A DNA stretch of 18,866 bases, from NCBI GenBank assembly GCA_050744165.1, contig JBOGGN010000257.1, positions 1 to 18,866 on the forward strand, read 5' to 3'. A program made the position numbers and the translations under genes. This stretch comes from JBOGGN01 sp050744165. Lineage in GTDB: Bacteria > Actinomycetota > Acidimicrobiia > Acidimicrobiales > Palsa-688. Under the pieces are notes generated by a model. The model was not told where the DNA came from. It saw nothing but the letters and a program-made list of their open reading frames with translations, and searched no databases. The first letter of the stretch is position 1. Each line of letters starts with the position of its first letter. Of the stretch, positions 7,255 through 14,926 are shown one piece after another.

Positions 7255-8439
7255 CTACTGTCCGGTGGTCTGGGAAGGATTCAGCATTTCGACTAGTTCT
7301 TCGTAGACGCCGAGGTGGCGGACGGCGGTGTCTCGCCAGGGGAATCGGCCCACCACCTGCTGGCCCCCACGGCGCAGCCGCGACCGCAGGCCTTTGTCGG
7401 TCACCAGCCGCGCCATTCCGAGGGCGAGGCGCTCGGGGTCGGCGGCGGGCACGAGGAGCGCGTTCTCCTCGTTCGCCAAATACTCCTGGAAAACGGCGAT
7501 GTCGGTGGCGATCACGGGCAGGTCCGCGGCCAGCGCCTCGAGGGTCACGAGTCCCCACCCCTCCTTCAGGCTGGGAAACGCCAGGGCGTCGGCGGCCCGG
7601 TACCACCCAGCCAGTTCGTTCTGGGGGACGGTGCCGAGAACGACCACGTCTTTTCCCAGCTCGAGCCCCCACTCGGGCAAACGCGACAGGGCGCCCTCCC
7701 GGTAGGCGGTGTAGTCCTGGAAGGAGTGGCCCCCGACGACCACGAGCAGCGGCGGCGGGCTGAGCCGGGCTTTCAGGCGGCCCAGTGCCTCAAGGAGGTG
7801 GACGCTGCCCTTACGGGGTTCGATGCCGCCCACGGTGAGGAACACGAATCGGTCCCCGGCCCCCACCCCTGCCCGCATCGCGGCCCGGCTCTGTGGCGTG
7901 ATGGGCGGGAAGCAGGAGGGGTCGACGCCGTTGTGGACGACCGTTGCGCCCACGCCGTAGTCACGGTGCAGCAACTGGCGCCAGTGCTCGCTCACCACCA
8001 GCAACCGGTCCGGTTCGAGGATGGCCCGGGTCTGGCAGTTGACCAGGGCGGGAGTGGTGAAGTCGTCGACGTGGTGCACCGTGCGCAGCACCGCGACACC
8101 CGCCCCGGCCCGCTTCACGGCGACCGCAGCCCGGGCCGAGATGCAGTCCTGGGTGTGCAGGATGTCGAACTCGCCCCGCAGGTGGACCAGCCCCTCGGTC
8201 AGGGCCTCGACCGAGGCGAAGACTCGTTCCTCCAGGCTGGGCGCCCACGCCGGGGCCTGGATGAGGGCATAGGGCACCACGGTGTGCCGGTAGAAGCCGT
8301 CCTCGGCAGCCAGGTCGGCCAGCGCCACGACGGTCGGCTCGTAGCCCAGGGCACACAAGGCTTCGGCCAGGGCCAGGGTGTGCACGACGCCGCCGCGAGG
8401 CTTGTTGGAGTAGGTGACCAGCGCCACCCGGGCGCTCAC
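7255..8439 (-). CDS. Glycosyltransferase, GT4-like, MSMEG_0565 type
   Basis: This 394-residue protein is a GT-B fold glycosyltransferase. The N-terminal domain begins VALVTYSNKPRGGVVHTLAL and the C-terminal nucleotide-sugar domain has GGIEPRKGSVHLLEAL and the acidic motif FPSLKEGWGLVTLEALA. The opening sequence resembles the MSMEG_0565 family, a companion of the nitrilase/radical SAM (Nit1C-type) cluster, which fits the radical SAM, GNAT and AIR-synthase-like genes to the right. Donor and acceptor sugars are unknown. The GTG at 8439 is chosen over upstream codons because AAGGGG lies six bases before it and the protein then begins at the first beta strand; earlier starts would overlap fdrA. 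It is 35 bases after fdrA and nine bases before sigR. Confidence 0.88.
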   Translation of the reverse strand: MSARVALVTYSNKPRGGVVHTLALAEALCALGYEPTVVALADLAAEDGFYRHTVVPYALIQAPAWAPSLEERVFASVEALTEGLVHLRGEFDILHTQDCISARAAVAVKRAGAGVAVLRTVHHVDDFTTPALVNCQTRAILEPDRLLVVSEHWRQLLHRDYGVGATVVHNGVDPSCFPPITPQSRAAMRAGVGAGDRFVFLTVGGIEPRKGSVHLLEALGRLKARLSPPPLLVVVGGHSFQDYTAYREGALSRLPEWGLELGKDVVVLGTVPQNELAGWYRAADALAFPSLKEGWGLVTLEALAADLPVIATDIAVFQEYLANEENALLVPAADPERLALGMARLVTDKGLRSRLRRGGQQVVGRFPWRDTAVRHLGVYEELVEMLNPSQTTGQ

Positions 8440-8474
8440 CGAGCGCCCCTTGATGAAACGAAGTTCACGTGTCT

Positions 8475-10139
8475 TTAGTACCCGGAGACGGGAATCTCGT
8501 TTCGTGCCGGAGCGGGCGTCGACAGGACAAGTTGTGGCTGCCGAGTGGCCAGGGCGGCGGCCGTCAGGGCGGCTCGGGCGGCGGTGGCGGGCACGATGCA
8601 ACCGGAGTCGCGCATCTTGGCCCGCTGCGCCGCCAGCCCCTGGGGATCGGCCTCGGTCCCGAGTACGTAGGCCACCACCTCGGGCCCGGCGCCGCCCGCC
8701 CGGATCTCCCGAGCCACCGGGGCCAGCAGTCCCGCGGGGTCGGGGTGGGACCCATAGCCGAGCACCACGTCGATGAGGACCACCGCCACCTCGGGCTCGT
8801 GGCCGGCCTGGCGCATCAACTCGATCCGGGCCTCGTGGTCGATCATCGGGTGGGGACGGCCCTTGGTGTACTCCTCCTCACCCAGGTCGAGGCAGGTGTG
8901 GGCCGAATCCGGGGCGGGCAGGCCCCAGCGCTTGTCGATCGGGGTGTTGGAGTACACCGGCCCGACCAGCCCGTAGAGCAGGGAAAGGGCCTCGTAGCAC
9001 AGGGTCCCGCCGGAGAACAGGCCCCGGATCAGGCTCCGATCCCCGCCGAGGCGGTCGCAGGCGGCATCCACGGGCGCCAGCAGACCCTCGGTGGGATCGG
9101 GGGCGATCAGGCCCAATGAGGCCATCACCGCGGTGACGCCCTCTTCCAGGGTGGCGGCGGTGACCGCCGCCGCGGGAGCGTCGGCTGGGGCGTCGGCTGG
9201 GGCGAGGCCGATCAGTGCCGCAACCAGCGCCTTGGCGCCCGGTACCGACAGCACCGCTTGGGCCACCTCGGGGGCGGGTGGCTTGGAGACCAGCAGGATG
9301 GCGTCGGTGCCGGCGTCGGCCTGAAGGGCCTCGATGGCCGAGATCGCCATGCGGCCAGCCACCTGGCGGGACAGGTCGCGGCCGCCCAGGCCGATTACGT
9401 GGGACACGCCGGCGCCCCACTGGTCGAGCAGGCTCATGGCCTCCTGGGCGCCGGTGCCGGCCGCCGCCACAACCCCCACCCGCCCGGGCCGCACCACGTT
9501 GGCGAAGCCCAGCCCCGTTCCGGCGAGCATCGCGGTCCCCGCCCCCGGTCCCATCACGAGCCGTCCGAGGGCACGCGCCCGGTCCTTGAGCTCCACCTCT
9601 TCCTGGAGCGAAACGTTGTCGCTGAACAGCAGGACGTGCAGGCCCGCGGTCAGCGCCTTGTGCGCTTCGAGGGCGGCGTAGGGACCGGGCACCGACACGA
9701 TGGCCACATTGGCCGCGCCCTCCAACCGCGCCAACGAATCAGCCAGGCTGCGGGCGAGGGCAATGCCGTCGCTGCCGTCGGTGCCCGAGGCGCCGGTACC
9801 GCGGGTGCCGGTACCGCGGGTGCCCGTGCCGCGGGTGGCCGTGCCCCGGGTTGCCGTACCGGAAGGCCGGTGGGAAAAGAGCGCCGCCTCGCCCGCCTCC
9901 AGCGCCGCGCCGGCAGCTTTCGCGCTGCCCGCCAGCACGGCGAGAAACAGGTCGTTGGCATGGGCCTCGGGCACCTCGTCCCGGAAGCCCTTCTCCCGCA
10001 GGACGTCCAGGTTGGCGGGGGTGGCCATGGCGGCGGCGGCCCACGTGACGTCCTCGGCCTGGGACATGGCCCGGGTCCCCGACAGCTGCAGAACCGAGTC
10101 CAGGTAGGTGTCCTTGAAGAGTTTGACGGCGGTGCTCAT
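8475..10139 (-). CDS. fdrA: FdrA-like protein (succinyl-CoA synthetase-like fold, oxamate carbamoyltransferase subunit family)
   Basis: This 554-residue protein matches FdrA in length and content. CoA-ligase-like segments are visible: ANVAIVSVPGPYAALEAHKA at about 143-162, MGPGAGTAMLAGTGLGFANV at 196-215, VGVVAAAGTGAQEAMSLL at 221-238 and VSHVIGLGGRDLS near 245-257. The C-terminal half has GLFSGGTLCYEALSLL and VVLIDVVLGYGSHPDPAG. In E. coli, FdrA (AllF) works with AllG and AllH as oxamate carbamoyltransferase, and carbamate kinase uses the carbamoyl phosphate. Here carbamate kinase is directly upstream with an ATGA overlap, but no AllG or AllH is recognised in the window. Residues 94-124 are a Gly-Thr-Arg repeat encoded by a 15-bp tandem repeat. 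The frame is open far upstream, over the kinase gene; the ATG at 10139 is the coupled start. Confidence 0.9.
   Translation of the reverse strand: MSTAVKLFKDTYLDSVLQLSGTRAMSQAEDVTWAAAAMATPANLDVLREKGFRDEVPEAHANDLFLAVLAGSAKAAGAALEAGEAALFSHRPSGTATRGTATRGTGTRGTGTRGTGASGTDGSDGIALARSLADSLARLEGAANVAIVSVPGPYAALEAHKALTAGLHVLLFSDNVSLQEEVELKDRARALGRLVMGPGAGTAMLAGTGLGFANVVRPGRVGVVAAAGTGAQEAMSLLDQWGAGVSHVIGLGGRDLSRQVAGRMAISAIEALQADAGTDAILLVSKPPAPEVAQAVLSVPGAKALVAALIGLAPADAPADAPAAAVTAATLEEGVTAVMASLGLIAPDPTEGLLAPVDAACDRLGGDRSLIRGLFSGGTLCYEALSLLYGLVGPVYSNTPIDKRWGLPAPDSAHTCLDLGEEEYTKGRPHPMIDHEARIELMRQAGHEPEVAVVLIDVVLGYGSHPDPAGLLAPVAREIRAGGAGPEVVAYVLGTEADPQGLAAQRAKMRDSGCIVPATAARAALTAAALATRQPQLVLSTPAPARNEIPVSGY
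9790..9864. repeat. Five degenerate tandem copies of a 15-bp unit inside the fdrA-like gene
   Basis: Plus-strand units such as GTGCCGGTACCGCGG follow each other at 9790, 9805, 9820, 9835 and 9850, with few differences between neighbours. The unit is a multiple of three, so the FdrA reading frame is kept; it encodes a Gly-Thr-Arg-rich linker. It looks like a slippage expansion in a surface loop between the N-terminal domain and the CoA-binding domain. Confidence 0.85.
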
Positions 10140-11146
10140 CGCCACGCCGCCCCCGCCGCCGGGGCCCGGCTGGGTTCGGGTGCCGCCGCCCGGACCCGCA
10201 CGATCCTCGTCCCCACCGTTCCCTCGAGCTGGGAGACCGTGCCTTCCAGCGAGGCGTAGACCAACTCGGGGCTGGTGATCACCGCCACCTCGCCGCCGTG
10301 GCGCAGGAAACGGATACCCGCGCGCACCTTGGGGCCCATGCTCCCCTCGGGGAACTGACCCTCCTCCAAGAAGCGCTCGGCCGCATCCCCGGTGATCTCT
10401 TCGATGGGCCGCTGCTGCGGTGTGCCGTAGTCGAGGAGCACCGACTCGACGCCGGTGACGAGCACCAGAGCATCGGCGGCCAGCGAGGTGGCCAGCAGCT
10501 GGGCCGCGTAGTCCTTGTCGATGACGGCGTCGATCCCCCCGTAGCCGGTTGCGGTGCGGACGATCGGCACCCCGCCGCCACCGGCCGCCACCACCACTTG
10601 GCCCGCCTCGAGGAGCGTCCGGATGGCGTCGGTCTCGACGATGCCCATCGGTTCTGGCGAGGCCACCACTCGGCGGTAGCCCCGGTCGGAGTCCTTCTTC
10701 ATCACCCAGTGGCGGGCGGCACCCAGCGAGGCCGCTTCCTTGGCGTCGAAGAACGGCCCGATGAACTTGGTGGGGTCCTTGAACGCCGGGTCGTCGGGCA
10801 CCACCGCGACGTGGGTGACAACCGATACGGCACCGGTGATCCACGGGTCGCCGACCCGGTGCAGCGCCAGGCAGATGAGGCTTCCAAGTTGCCCCTGGGT
10901 CATCGAGCCGAGGGCGAACAGCGGCTGCGCGGGGACCAGCGACGCCCCCTCCTCCTGCTGGATCGCCAGATTGCCGACCTGGGGCCCGTTGCCGTGGACC
11001 AAGACCACCCGCCAGCCGGTGCGGAGCAGCGAGCACACCGACTTGGCCATGGCGGTGGCGTTGTGTTCCTGGTCCTCGTAGGTGCCGCGCTGGCCGGCAC
11101 GGATAAGGGCGTTGCCACCGAGGGCAACGACTGCGGTCTTGGCCAT
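10136..11146 (-). CDS. arcC: Carbamate kinase
   Basis: This 336-residue cytoplasmic amino-acid-kinase-family enzyme interconverts carbamoyl phosphate plus ADP with carbamate (NH3 + CO2) plus ATP. Motifs are ALGGNALI at 8-15, VHGNGPQVGNL at 50-60, AAGGGGVPI at 187-195, IDKDYAAQLLA near 209-219 and GSMGPKV at 268-274. It is about 25 residues longer than the family norm because of an Ala/Pro-rich C-terminal tail. AGGGAG lies just before the ATG. It is the first gene of the minus-strand run, and its stop overlaps the fdrA-like start as ATGA. The pairing with FdrA suggests ATP and ammonia recovery from a carbamoyl donor (as in oxamate breakdown) rather than the arginine deiminase pathway, since no arcA or arcB is present. 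Confidence 0.95.
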   Translation of the reverse strand: MAKTAVVALGGNALIRAGQRGTYEDQEHNATAMAKSVCSLLRTGWRVVLVHGNGPQVGNLAIQQEEGASLVPAQPLFALGSMTQGQLGSLICLALHRVGDPWITGAVSVVTHVAVVPDDPAFKDPTKFIGPFFDAKEAASLGAARHWVMKKDSDRGYRRVVASPEPMGIVETDAIRTLLEAGQVVVAAGGGGVPIVRTATGYGGIDAVIDKDYAAQLLATSLAADALVLVTGVESVLLDYGTPQQRPIEEITGDAAERFLEEGQFPEGSMGPKVRAGIRFLRHGGEVAVITSPELVYASLEGTVSQLEGTVGTRIVRVRAAAPEPSRAPAAGAAWR

Positions 11147-11230
11147 GGGGCTCCCTGTGGGGATGAGAAGGCGCCCGGGTCCGGGGTGGTGACCCGGAGA
11201 CCACGGTCAGCTAAACAATAGGAGACGGCG

Positions 11231-11244
11231 TTTACGATAGTATA
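11231..11244. promoter_or_regulatory. Divergent promoter with 14-bp dyad, site A
   Basis: TTTACGATAGTATA fits the dyad consensus TTTACTATAGTAAA seen at two other places in this window; five of its seven half-site pairs are symmetric. It lies in the gap between carbamate kinase (minus) and the 224-residue protein (plus). A -10-like TAGTAT at 11238-11243 faces the plus-strand gene, and TATACT on the opposite strand at the same bases faces carbamate kinase. No good -35 was found in either direction, which suggests activator dependence or an operator overlapping weak -10 elements. Confidence 0.55.
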
Positions 11245-11274
11245 TGAATCTCGGCGAGGCAAGGGAGCAGACAG

Positions 11275-11949
11275 ATGTCCGACACACCGGGCGCCCCAGC
11301 GGAACCGGACCCCTCGCCAGGGGTGCCGCCGGCCCTGCTGGCCAGCTGGCGGGCGGCCGAGGAACGCCTCTACCCCATGGTAATGGTCATCCCCGAGAGC
11401 TACGAGCGAGTCGTGCGGCTGGTGGGCGAGACGGCGGTCGAGTTGCAGCTCGCATGCCCCGATATGGCGTCGCTGGTCGCCGAGGCCCCCCGGGCGGCGG
11501 ACCGGGTTCGCCGACTGGCCGAGGCGGCCCTGGTGTCCGACGTACTCGACTATGCCTTGATCGGTGCCTCGGCATTGCTCCTGCGTTACCGCCAGGTTGA
11601 CGAACAATTGCGCCGTGAGCAGCAGGTTCGGCTGATCGAGGAGGCAGCCGCGGCGGGCCAGACGTGGGTCCTGCTCGCCCGTGCGACGCCACCTACAACG
11701 TGGCCGCCGATGCCGTCGACCACCCTCGAGATGCACCTCGCAAGCGGCTCCGCTCTGGAACAGACGGTGCTGCTGGACCTCGAGAGTGGAGCACCGCTGT
11801 TTCTGCTGCGCTGCCTATCGCTCGACCCCGCCACCGGTGAGGGCCGCGCGGACGAGGCGACCGAGGAGTCCTTCGAGGACTTGGCGTCGTGGCAGGCGGC
11901 GGCGGCGGCTCGGCGGTCGGAGATCGAGCGGGGACCATCGGATGGGTGA
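11275..11949 (+). CDS. Unknown protein, first gene right of the divergent promoter
   Basis: This 224-residue protein is not recognised. It is soluble, with no signal peptide or transmembrane segment. The N terminus is proline-rich. Residues about 20-125 look mostly helical (LLASWRAAEERLYP, then a long Ala/Arg/Glu-rich stretch). After a proline break (ATPPTTWPPMPST) comes a beta-like stretch TLEMHLASGSALEQTVLLDL and an acidic helical tail. GGGAG ends seven bases before the ATG. It stands under regulatory site A, opposite carbamate kinase, and is followed by site B and the radical SAM gene, so it is probably part of the same regulon. No DNA-binding motif is evident, so I do not call it a regulator. 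Confidence 0.8.
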   Translation: MSDTPGAPAEPDPSPGVPPALLASWRAAEERLYPMVMVIPESYERVVRLVGETAVELQLACPDMASLVAEAPRAADRVRRLAEAALVSDVLDYALIGASALLLRYRQVDEQLRREQQVRLIEEAAAAGQTWVLLARATPPTTWPPMPSTTLEMHLASGSALEQTVLLDLESGAPLFLLRCLSLDPATGEGRADEATEESFEDLASWQAAAAARRSEIERGPSDG

Positions 11950-11988
11950 AATGAGTGATTGGGGTTTGACTTCCGTTCCCCAATGCGA

Positions 11989-12002
11989 TTTCCTATAGTA
12001 AA
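11989..12002. promoter_or_regulatory. Promoter of the radical SAM-GNAT pair with 14-bp dyad, site B
   Basis: TTTCCTATAGTAAA is a dyad with six of seven half-site pairs symmetric, the best of the three sites. TATAGT at 11994-11999 can serve as a -10 for the radical SAM gene, giving a leader of about 35 bases that ends in GGGGG four bases before its GTG. A TTGACT at 11966-11971 is 22 bases upstream, too far for a standard -35. Confidence 0.6.
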
Positions 12003-12042
12003 CGTCGCAACGTGAACGTCCGTCTCCGAAAGTGGGGGATTC

Positions 12043-13374
12043 GTGCCTGGAACGCCCTCGCGGCCAGCTGTGGACTTTGACGGCGCCCGCCCCCTCGGCG
12101 AAGGTGCTCGGGGGGGTCTGGAGCTCGCCGACCTGATCACCGACCTCCAAAGCCGGGGGGTTCGGTTCGAGATCGGCGACTCGCCTGATGGGGTGGAGAC
12201 CCGCCGGGGCGGCGCCGGGCCGTCGGACTCGGGGATGCTGTGGGTAGAAGGGGTTCCCGTTACCTTGCCGACGGGCGGCGGCCTCGATGCCACGACGCCC
12301 TACGTGTTGCGGGAGGACGGGGACGCCCGGGGCCACGGCGACGGGGAGAGCGGCGCCAGCAGATTCGGGGATGCCGGGAACGGCGAGAGCGGCGCCACCA
12401 GATCCGGGGATGCCGGGGACGTTGGGGGCTGTGGAAGCGGCGGGCGCAAGCTGGCGATCTACGCGGGTGGCCAACGACTGGCGGCGGCGTCAAGCGCCGG
12501 CCGGCCCCGCTACTACGACCTGGCGACTGACGACGGCATCCCCTACTGGAAGATCGCCCTCCTCCATCTGGACTCCCTCGCCAGCACGGTCCTGCAGACC
12601 TGCACCTACTGGGGCAACAAGGACCAGTGCCAGTTCTGCGGCATCGGCCTGTCGCTGGCTGGTGGGCGCACCATCGCCAAGAAGCGGCCCGAGCAACTGG
12701 CCGAGGTGGCCGTAGCAGCCAAGGAGCTCGACGGAGCCGTGGACGCCACCTTGACCACGGGCAGCACGTCGGGTCGGGACCGGGGGGCCCTGTATGTCGC
12801 CGCCTGCGGCCGGGCCGTCAAGGAGGCGTCAGGACTCCCCGTCCAGGTGCAGTTCGAGCCGCCGGCGTCGGCCGACGACCTCGATGTCATCGACCGGGTC
12901 CACGACGAGGGTATCGACGCCGTCGGCATCCACGTCGAGTCGTTCGACCCTGTGGTGCTGGCGCGGGTGGCGCCTGGCAAGGCTCGTACCGGGATCGAGA
13001 CCTACTTTGCGGCGTGGGAACGAGCGGTGGCCCTTTTCGGCCCGGGACAGGTCTCGACCTACGTGATTCTCGGGATGGGCGAGGACCCGACCCTCACCGT
13101 GGCGGGGTGCCGGCGAGCCGTCGACATGGGGGTGTACCCCTTCGTCGTTCCCCTGCGGCCTATTGCCGGCAGCCTCATGGCCGACTGCCTGCCGCCCGAT
13201 GCCGAGTACACCGAGTCGATCTACCGGCAGGTGGTCCCGTACTTGCTGGCTCGGGGGATGGACAGCTCGGGGGTCTCCGCCGGCTGCGCACGCTGCCAGG
13301 CGTGCTCGGCCATGGCGAGCGTGGAGCGGTCCATCAAGCTGACCGCCACCCGGCCCGCGACCAGGGCGGGCTGA
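12043..13374 (+). CDS. Radical SAM protein, MSMEG_0568/sll0785 type
   Basis: This 443-residue protein resembles the radical SAM member of the Nit1C-type nitrilase cluster, which is related to biotin synthase-like enzymes. The cluster-binding cysteines are C187, C196 and C199 in TCTYWGNKDQCQFCGIG, a C-x8-C-x2-C spacing instead of the canonical C-x3-C-x2-C. TTGSTSGRDRGALY, VQVQFEPPASADDLD and AVGIHVESFD follow in a TIM-barrel-like order. C415, C418 and C421 (CARCQAC) near the C terminus could bind a second cluster. Residues 101-126 are a 13-residue repeat encoded by a 39-bp duplication. The GTG start follows site B and a GGGGG. The stop overlaps the GNAT start by one base. The reaction catalysed is unknown in this family. 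Confidence 0.88.
   Translation: MPGTPSRPAVDFDGARPLGEGARGGLELADLITDLQSRGVRFEIGDSPDGVETRRGGAGPSDSGMLWVEGVPVTLPTGGGLDATTPYVLREDGDARGHGDGESGASRFGDAGNGESGATRSGDAGDVGGCGSGGRKLAIYAGGQRLAAASSAGRPRYYDLATDDGIPYWKIALLHLDSLASTVLQTCTYWGNKDQCQFCGIGLSLAGGRTIAKKRPEQLAEVAVAAKELDGAVDATLTTGSTSGRDRGALYVAACGRAVKEASGLPVQVQFEPPASADDLDVIDRVHDEGIDAVGIHVESFDPVVLARVAPGKARTGIETYFAAWERAVALFGPGQVSTYVILGMGEDPTLTVAGCRRAVDMGVYPFVVPLRPIAGSLMADCLPPDAEYTESIYRQVVPYLLARGMDSSGVSAGCARCQACSAMASVERSIKLTATRPATRAG
12343..12420. repeat. 39-bp tandem duplication inside the radical SAM gene
   Basis: Two 39-bp copies (12343-12381 and 12382-12420) differ at only a few bases and encode GESGASRFGDAGN and GESGATRSGDAGD. The unit is a multiple of three, so the frame is kept. 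It sits in a Gly/Asp-rich linker before the conserved radical SAM core and is probably absent in relatives. Confidence 0.85.
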
Positions 13375-13859
13375 TGGGCACCTCGGTCGTGCTGTCGGGG
13401 CGGAAGGCGGTCGAGTGCCTGGCCGCCACGACGCCGCAGCTGGTGGCGGCCCACCACAAGATCCGTCACCAGATCTTCGTGGAGGAGCAGGGGTTGTTCC
13501 ACCCGTCCGACGTTGACGAGCACGACGGGCGCCCCGATGTCATCCGGGTCCTTGCGCTGTGCGAGTCGGAACCCGCCGGGGCGGTGCGCCTTTTCCCGCT
13601 CGATGCCGGGGGGCGGCGATGGCAGGGGGACCGGCTGGCGGTGCTACCGGCGTTCCGGACGCAGGGGGTGGGCAAGCCGCTGGTGCGCTTCGCAGTCGCC
13701 ACCGCCGGCGCCCTCGGGGGGGCGGACATGGTGGCGCACATCCAGCTGGTTAACGTGGCGTTCTTCGAGCAGCTGGGGTGGCAGGCGTCCGGCGAGGTCG
13801 AAACCTACGTCGGGGTGGCGCACCAGCCCATGTGCATCGGGCTCAGCCGGGGGGCTTGA
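13374..13859 (+). CDS. GNAT N-acetyltransferase, sll0786 / MSMEG_0567 N-terminal type
   Basis: This 161-residue protein has the GNAT fold signature: the acetyl-CoA loop in RLAVLPAFRTQGVGKPLVRF, with R95-T-Q-G-V-G100. The N-terminal HHKIRHQIFVEEQGLF is like that of small-molecule acyltransferases, and the C-terminal LVNVAFFEQLGWQASGE is typical. It corresponds to the acetyltransferase that accompanies the radical SAM protein in Nit1C-type clusters; in M. smegmatis the same domain is, to my knowledge, fused to an AIR-synthase-like domain, here encoded separately on the other strand. Its ATG overlaps the radical SAM stop by one base, so both are probably translated together. The acceptor substrate is unknown. 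Confidence 0.88.
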   Translation: MGTSVVLSGRKAVECLAATTPQLVAAHHKIRHQIFVEEQGLFHPSDVDEHDGRPDVIRVLALCESEPAGAVRLFPLDAGGRRWQGDRLAVLPAFRTQGVGKPLVRFAVATAGALGGADMVAHIQLVNVAFFEQLGWQASGEVETYVGVAHQPMCIGLSRGA

Positions 13860-13894
13860 CATCGAGGCCAGTGGTCGGTCGGCGATCAGAGGCG

Positions 13895-14896
13895 TCAGGC
13901 GGGAGCGCCGCCGAGGCCGGTGATCGGCTCGGTGAGCAGGTCGAAAACAGTCGCCACCTGACCATGGCGCCGAAGGCGGATTTCGCCGGACGCGTCGAGC
14001 GTGCCGACGACCTCGGCGCCGAGTCCCCGGCGGCGGAAAGGCTCCAGACACGAGGTTTCCCGGCCGGGCGGGGCGCAGAGAAGGAAGCCGACGCAGGGAA
14101 ATGTCGTCAGCCACACGCCAAGGTCCACGCCGCCCGGCCGTGGGACCGCCTCGAGGTCGACGGTGACCCCCAGGCGTCGGTGCTCCAGCAGCATCGCGAG
14201 AGAGCCCACCAACCCGGCCATGCTGATGTCCTTGGCAGCCACGCAATCGCCGCCGGCGGCCACCTCGGGGAGGACCCGGATGTCCCCGGCCAAGCGGCGG
14301 CCGCGCTCGTCGAAGGAACGGAAGAAGTTGAAGTCCGGGCGCATCGTGCCCTCGGTGCAGCAGGCGACGATCAGCGCCTGGCCAGGGGCGGCGTTGCGGA
14401 CCGACAGGACGCTACCAGTCCGGGAGCCGGTCCCTCCGGGCGGGCCCACTCGGCCGACGCCAAAGGCGGAGATGGCCGGAGGCCCGTCGCGCACCGTGAG
14501 GTGCCCCCCGACGATGGGAACCTGATAAAGGTCGGAGGCGAAACGCATGCCCTCCAGCGCTCGCCGGGCGAGCGGCTCGCGGCCGATGATGGTGTCGACG
14601 ATGGCGAGCGGGTAGGCGCCCATGGCCGCCACGTCGTTGACGTTGGCCAGCACCGCGGCAATGCCGGCGCCATAGGGGTCGGCCTCGACGAAGGGAGGCC
14701 ACAATGCTTCGCCGCCCACCACGATGGTGGTGTCCCCTGCGGCTACCACTGCCCCGTCATCACCGGGACCGTGCATCCAGTCCGATACGCCGAGCACCTC
14801 CGACACCAGGGAGATCGGCGCTTTGTTGCGCACGCCGGGGTGCGCGCGCACGATGTCAACCAGTTGCTCCAGCGTCTGTTCCGTCCCCTGCGTCAA
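13895..14896 (-). CDS. AIR-synthase-related protein, sll0787 / MSMEG_0567 C-terminal type
   Basis: This protein of about 333 residues has the PurM/ThiL/HypE/SelD fold. With the chosen start, GDDGAV is at 45-50, the segment VLANVNDVAAMGAYPLAIVD near 82-101, VPIVGGHLTV at 126-135 and the later KDISMAG motif. Proteins of this fold use ATP to activate an amide, carbonyl or phosphate acceptor. The sll0787 subfamily is a Nit1C cluster member of unknown reaction. The start is uncertain. TTG at 14896 is chosen because GGAG lies eight bases upstream; TTG at 14902 is another option, and no ATG or GTG is well placed. The gene converges on the GNAT gene with a 35-base gap and diverges from the ComA-like gene across site C. 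Confidence 0.85.
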   Translation of the reverse strand: MTQGTEQTLEQLVDIVRAHPGVRNKAPISLVSEVLGVSDWMHGPGDDGAVVAAGDTTIVVGGEALWPPFVEADPYGAGIAAVLANVNDVAAMGAYPLAIVDTIIGREPLARRALEGMRFASDLYQVPIVGGHLTVRDGPPAISAFGVGRVGPPGGTGSRTGSVLSVRNAAPGQALIVACCTEGTMRPDFNFFRSFDERGRRLAGDIRVLPEVAAGGDCVAAKDISMAGLVGSLAMLLEHRRLGVTVDLEAVPRPGGVDLGVWLTTFPCVGFLLCAPPGRETSCLEPFRRRGLGAEVVGTLDASGEIRLRRHGQVATVFDLLTEPITGLGGAPA

Positions 14897-14926
14897 CCTC
14901 AAATCTCCAACTAAAGTAGTACTGCA

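Noticed and set aside
7246..7345. SigR-type autoregulatory promoter before sigR
   Set aside because: A GAAT lies in the region, but no GTT follows at 18-19 bases and the first G pair is missing.
9768..9864. CRISPR-like repeat array
   Set aside because: Units are 15 bp, contiguous without spacers and lie in frame inside the fdrA-like gene, so it is a coding tandem repeat.
10140..11204. Upstream extension of the fdrA-like frame
   Set aside because: It is open over the whole carbamate kinase gene, but its translation is low-complexity; the ATGA junction marks the real start at 10139.
11966..11999. TTGACT as a -35 for the radical SAM promoter
   Set aside because: The distance to TATAGT is 22 bases, outside the usual 16-19.
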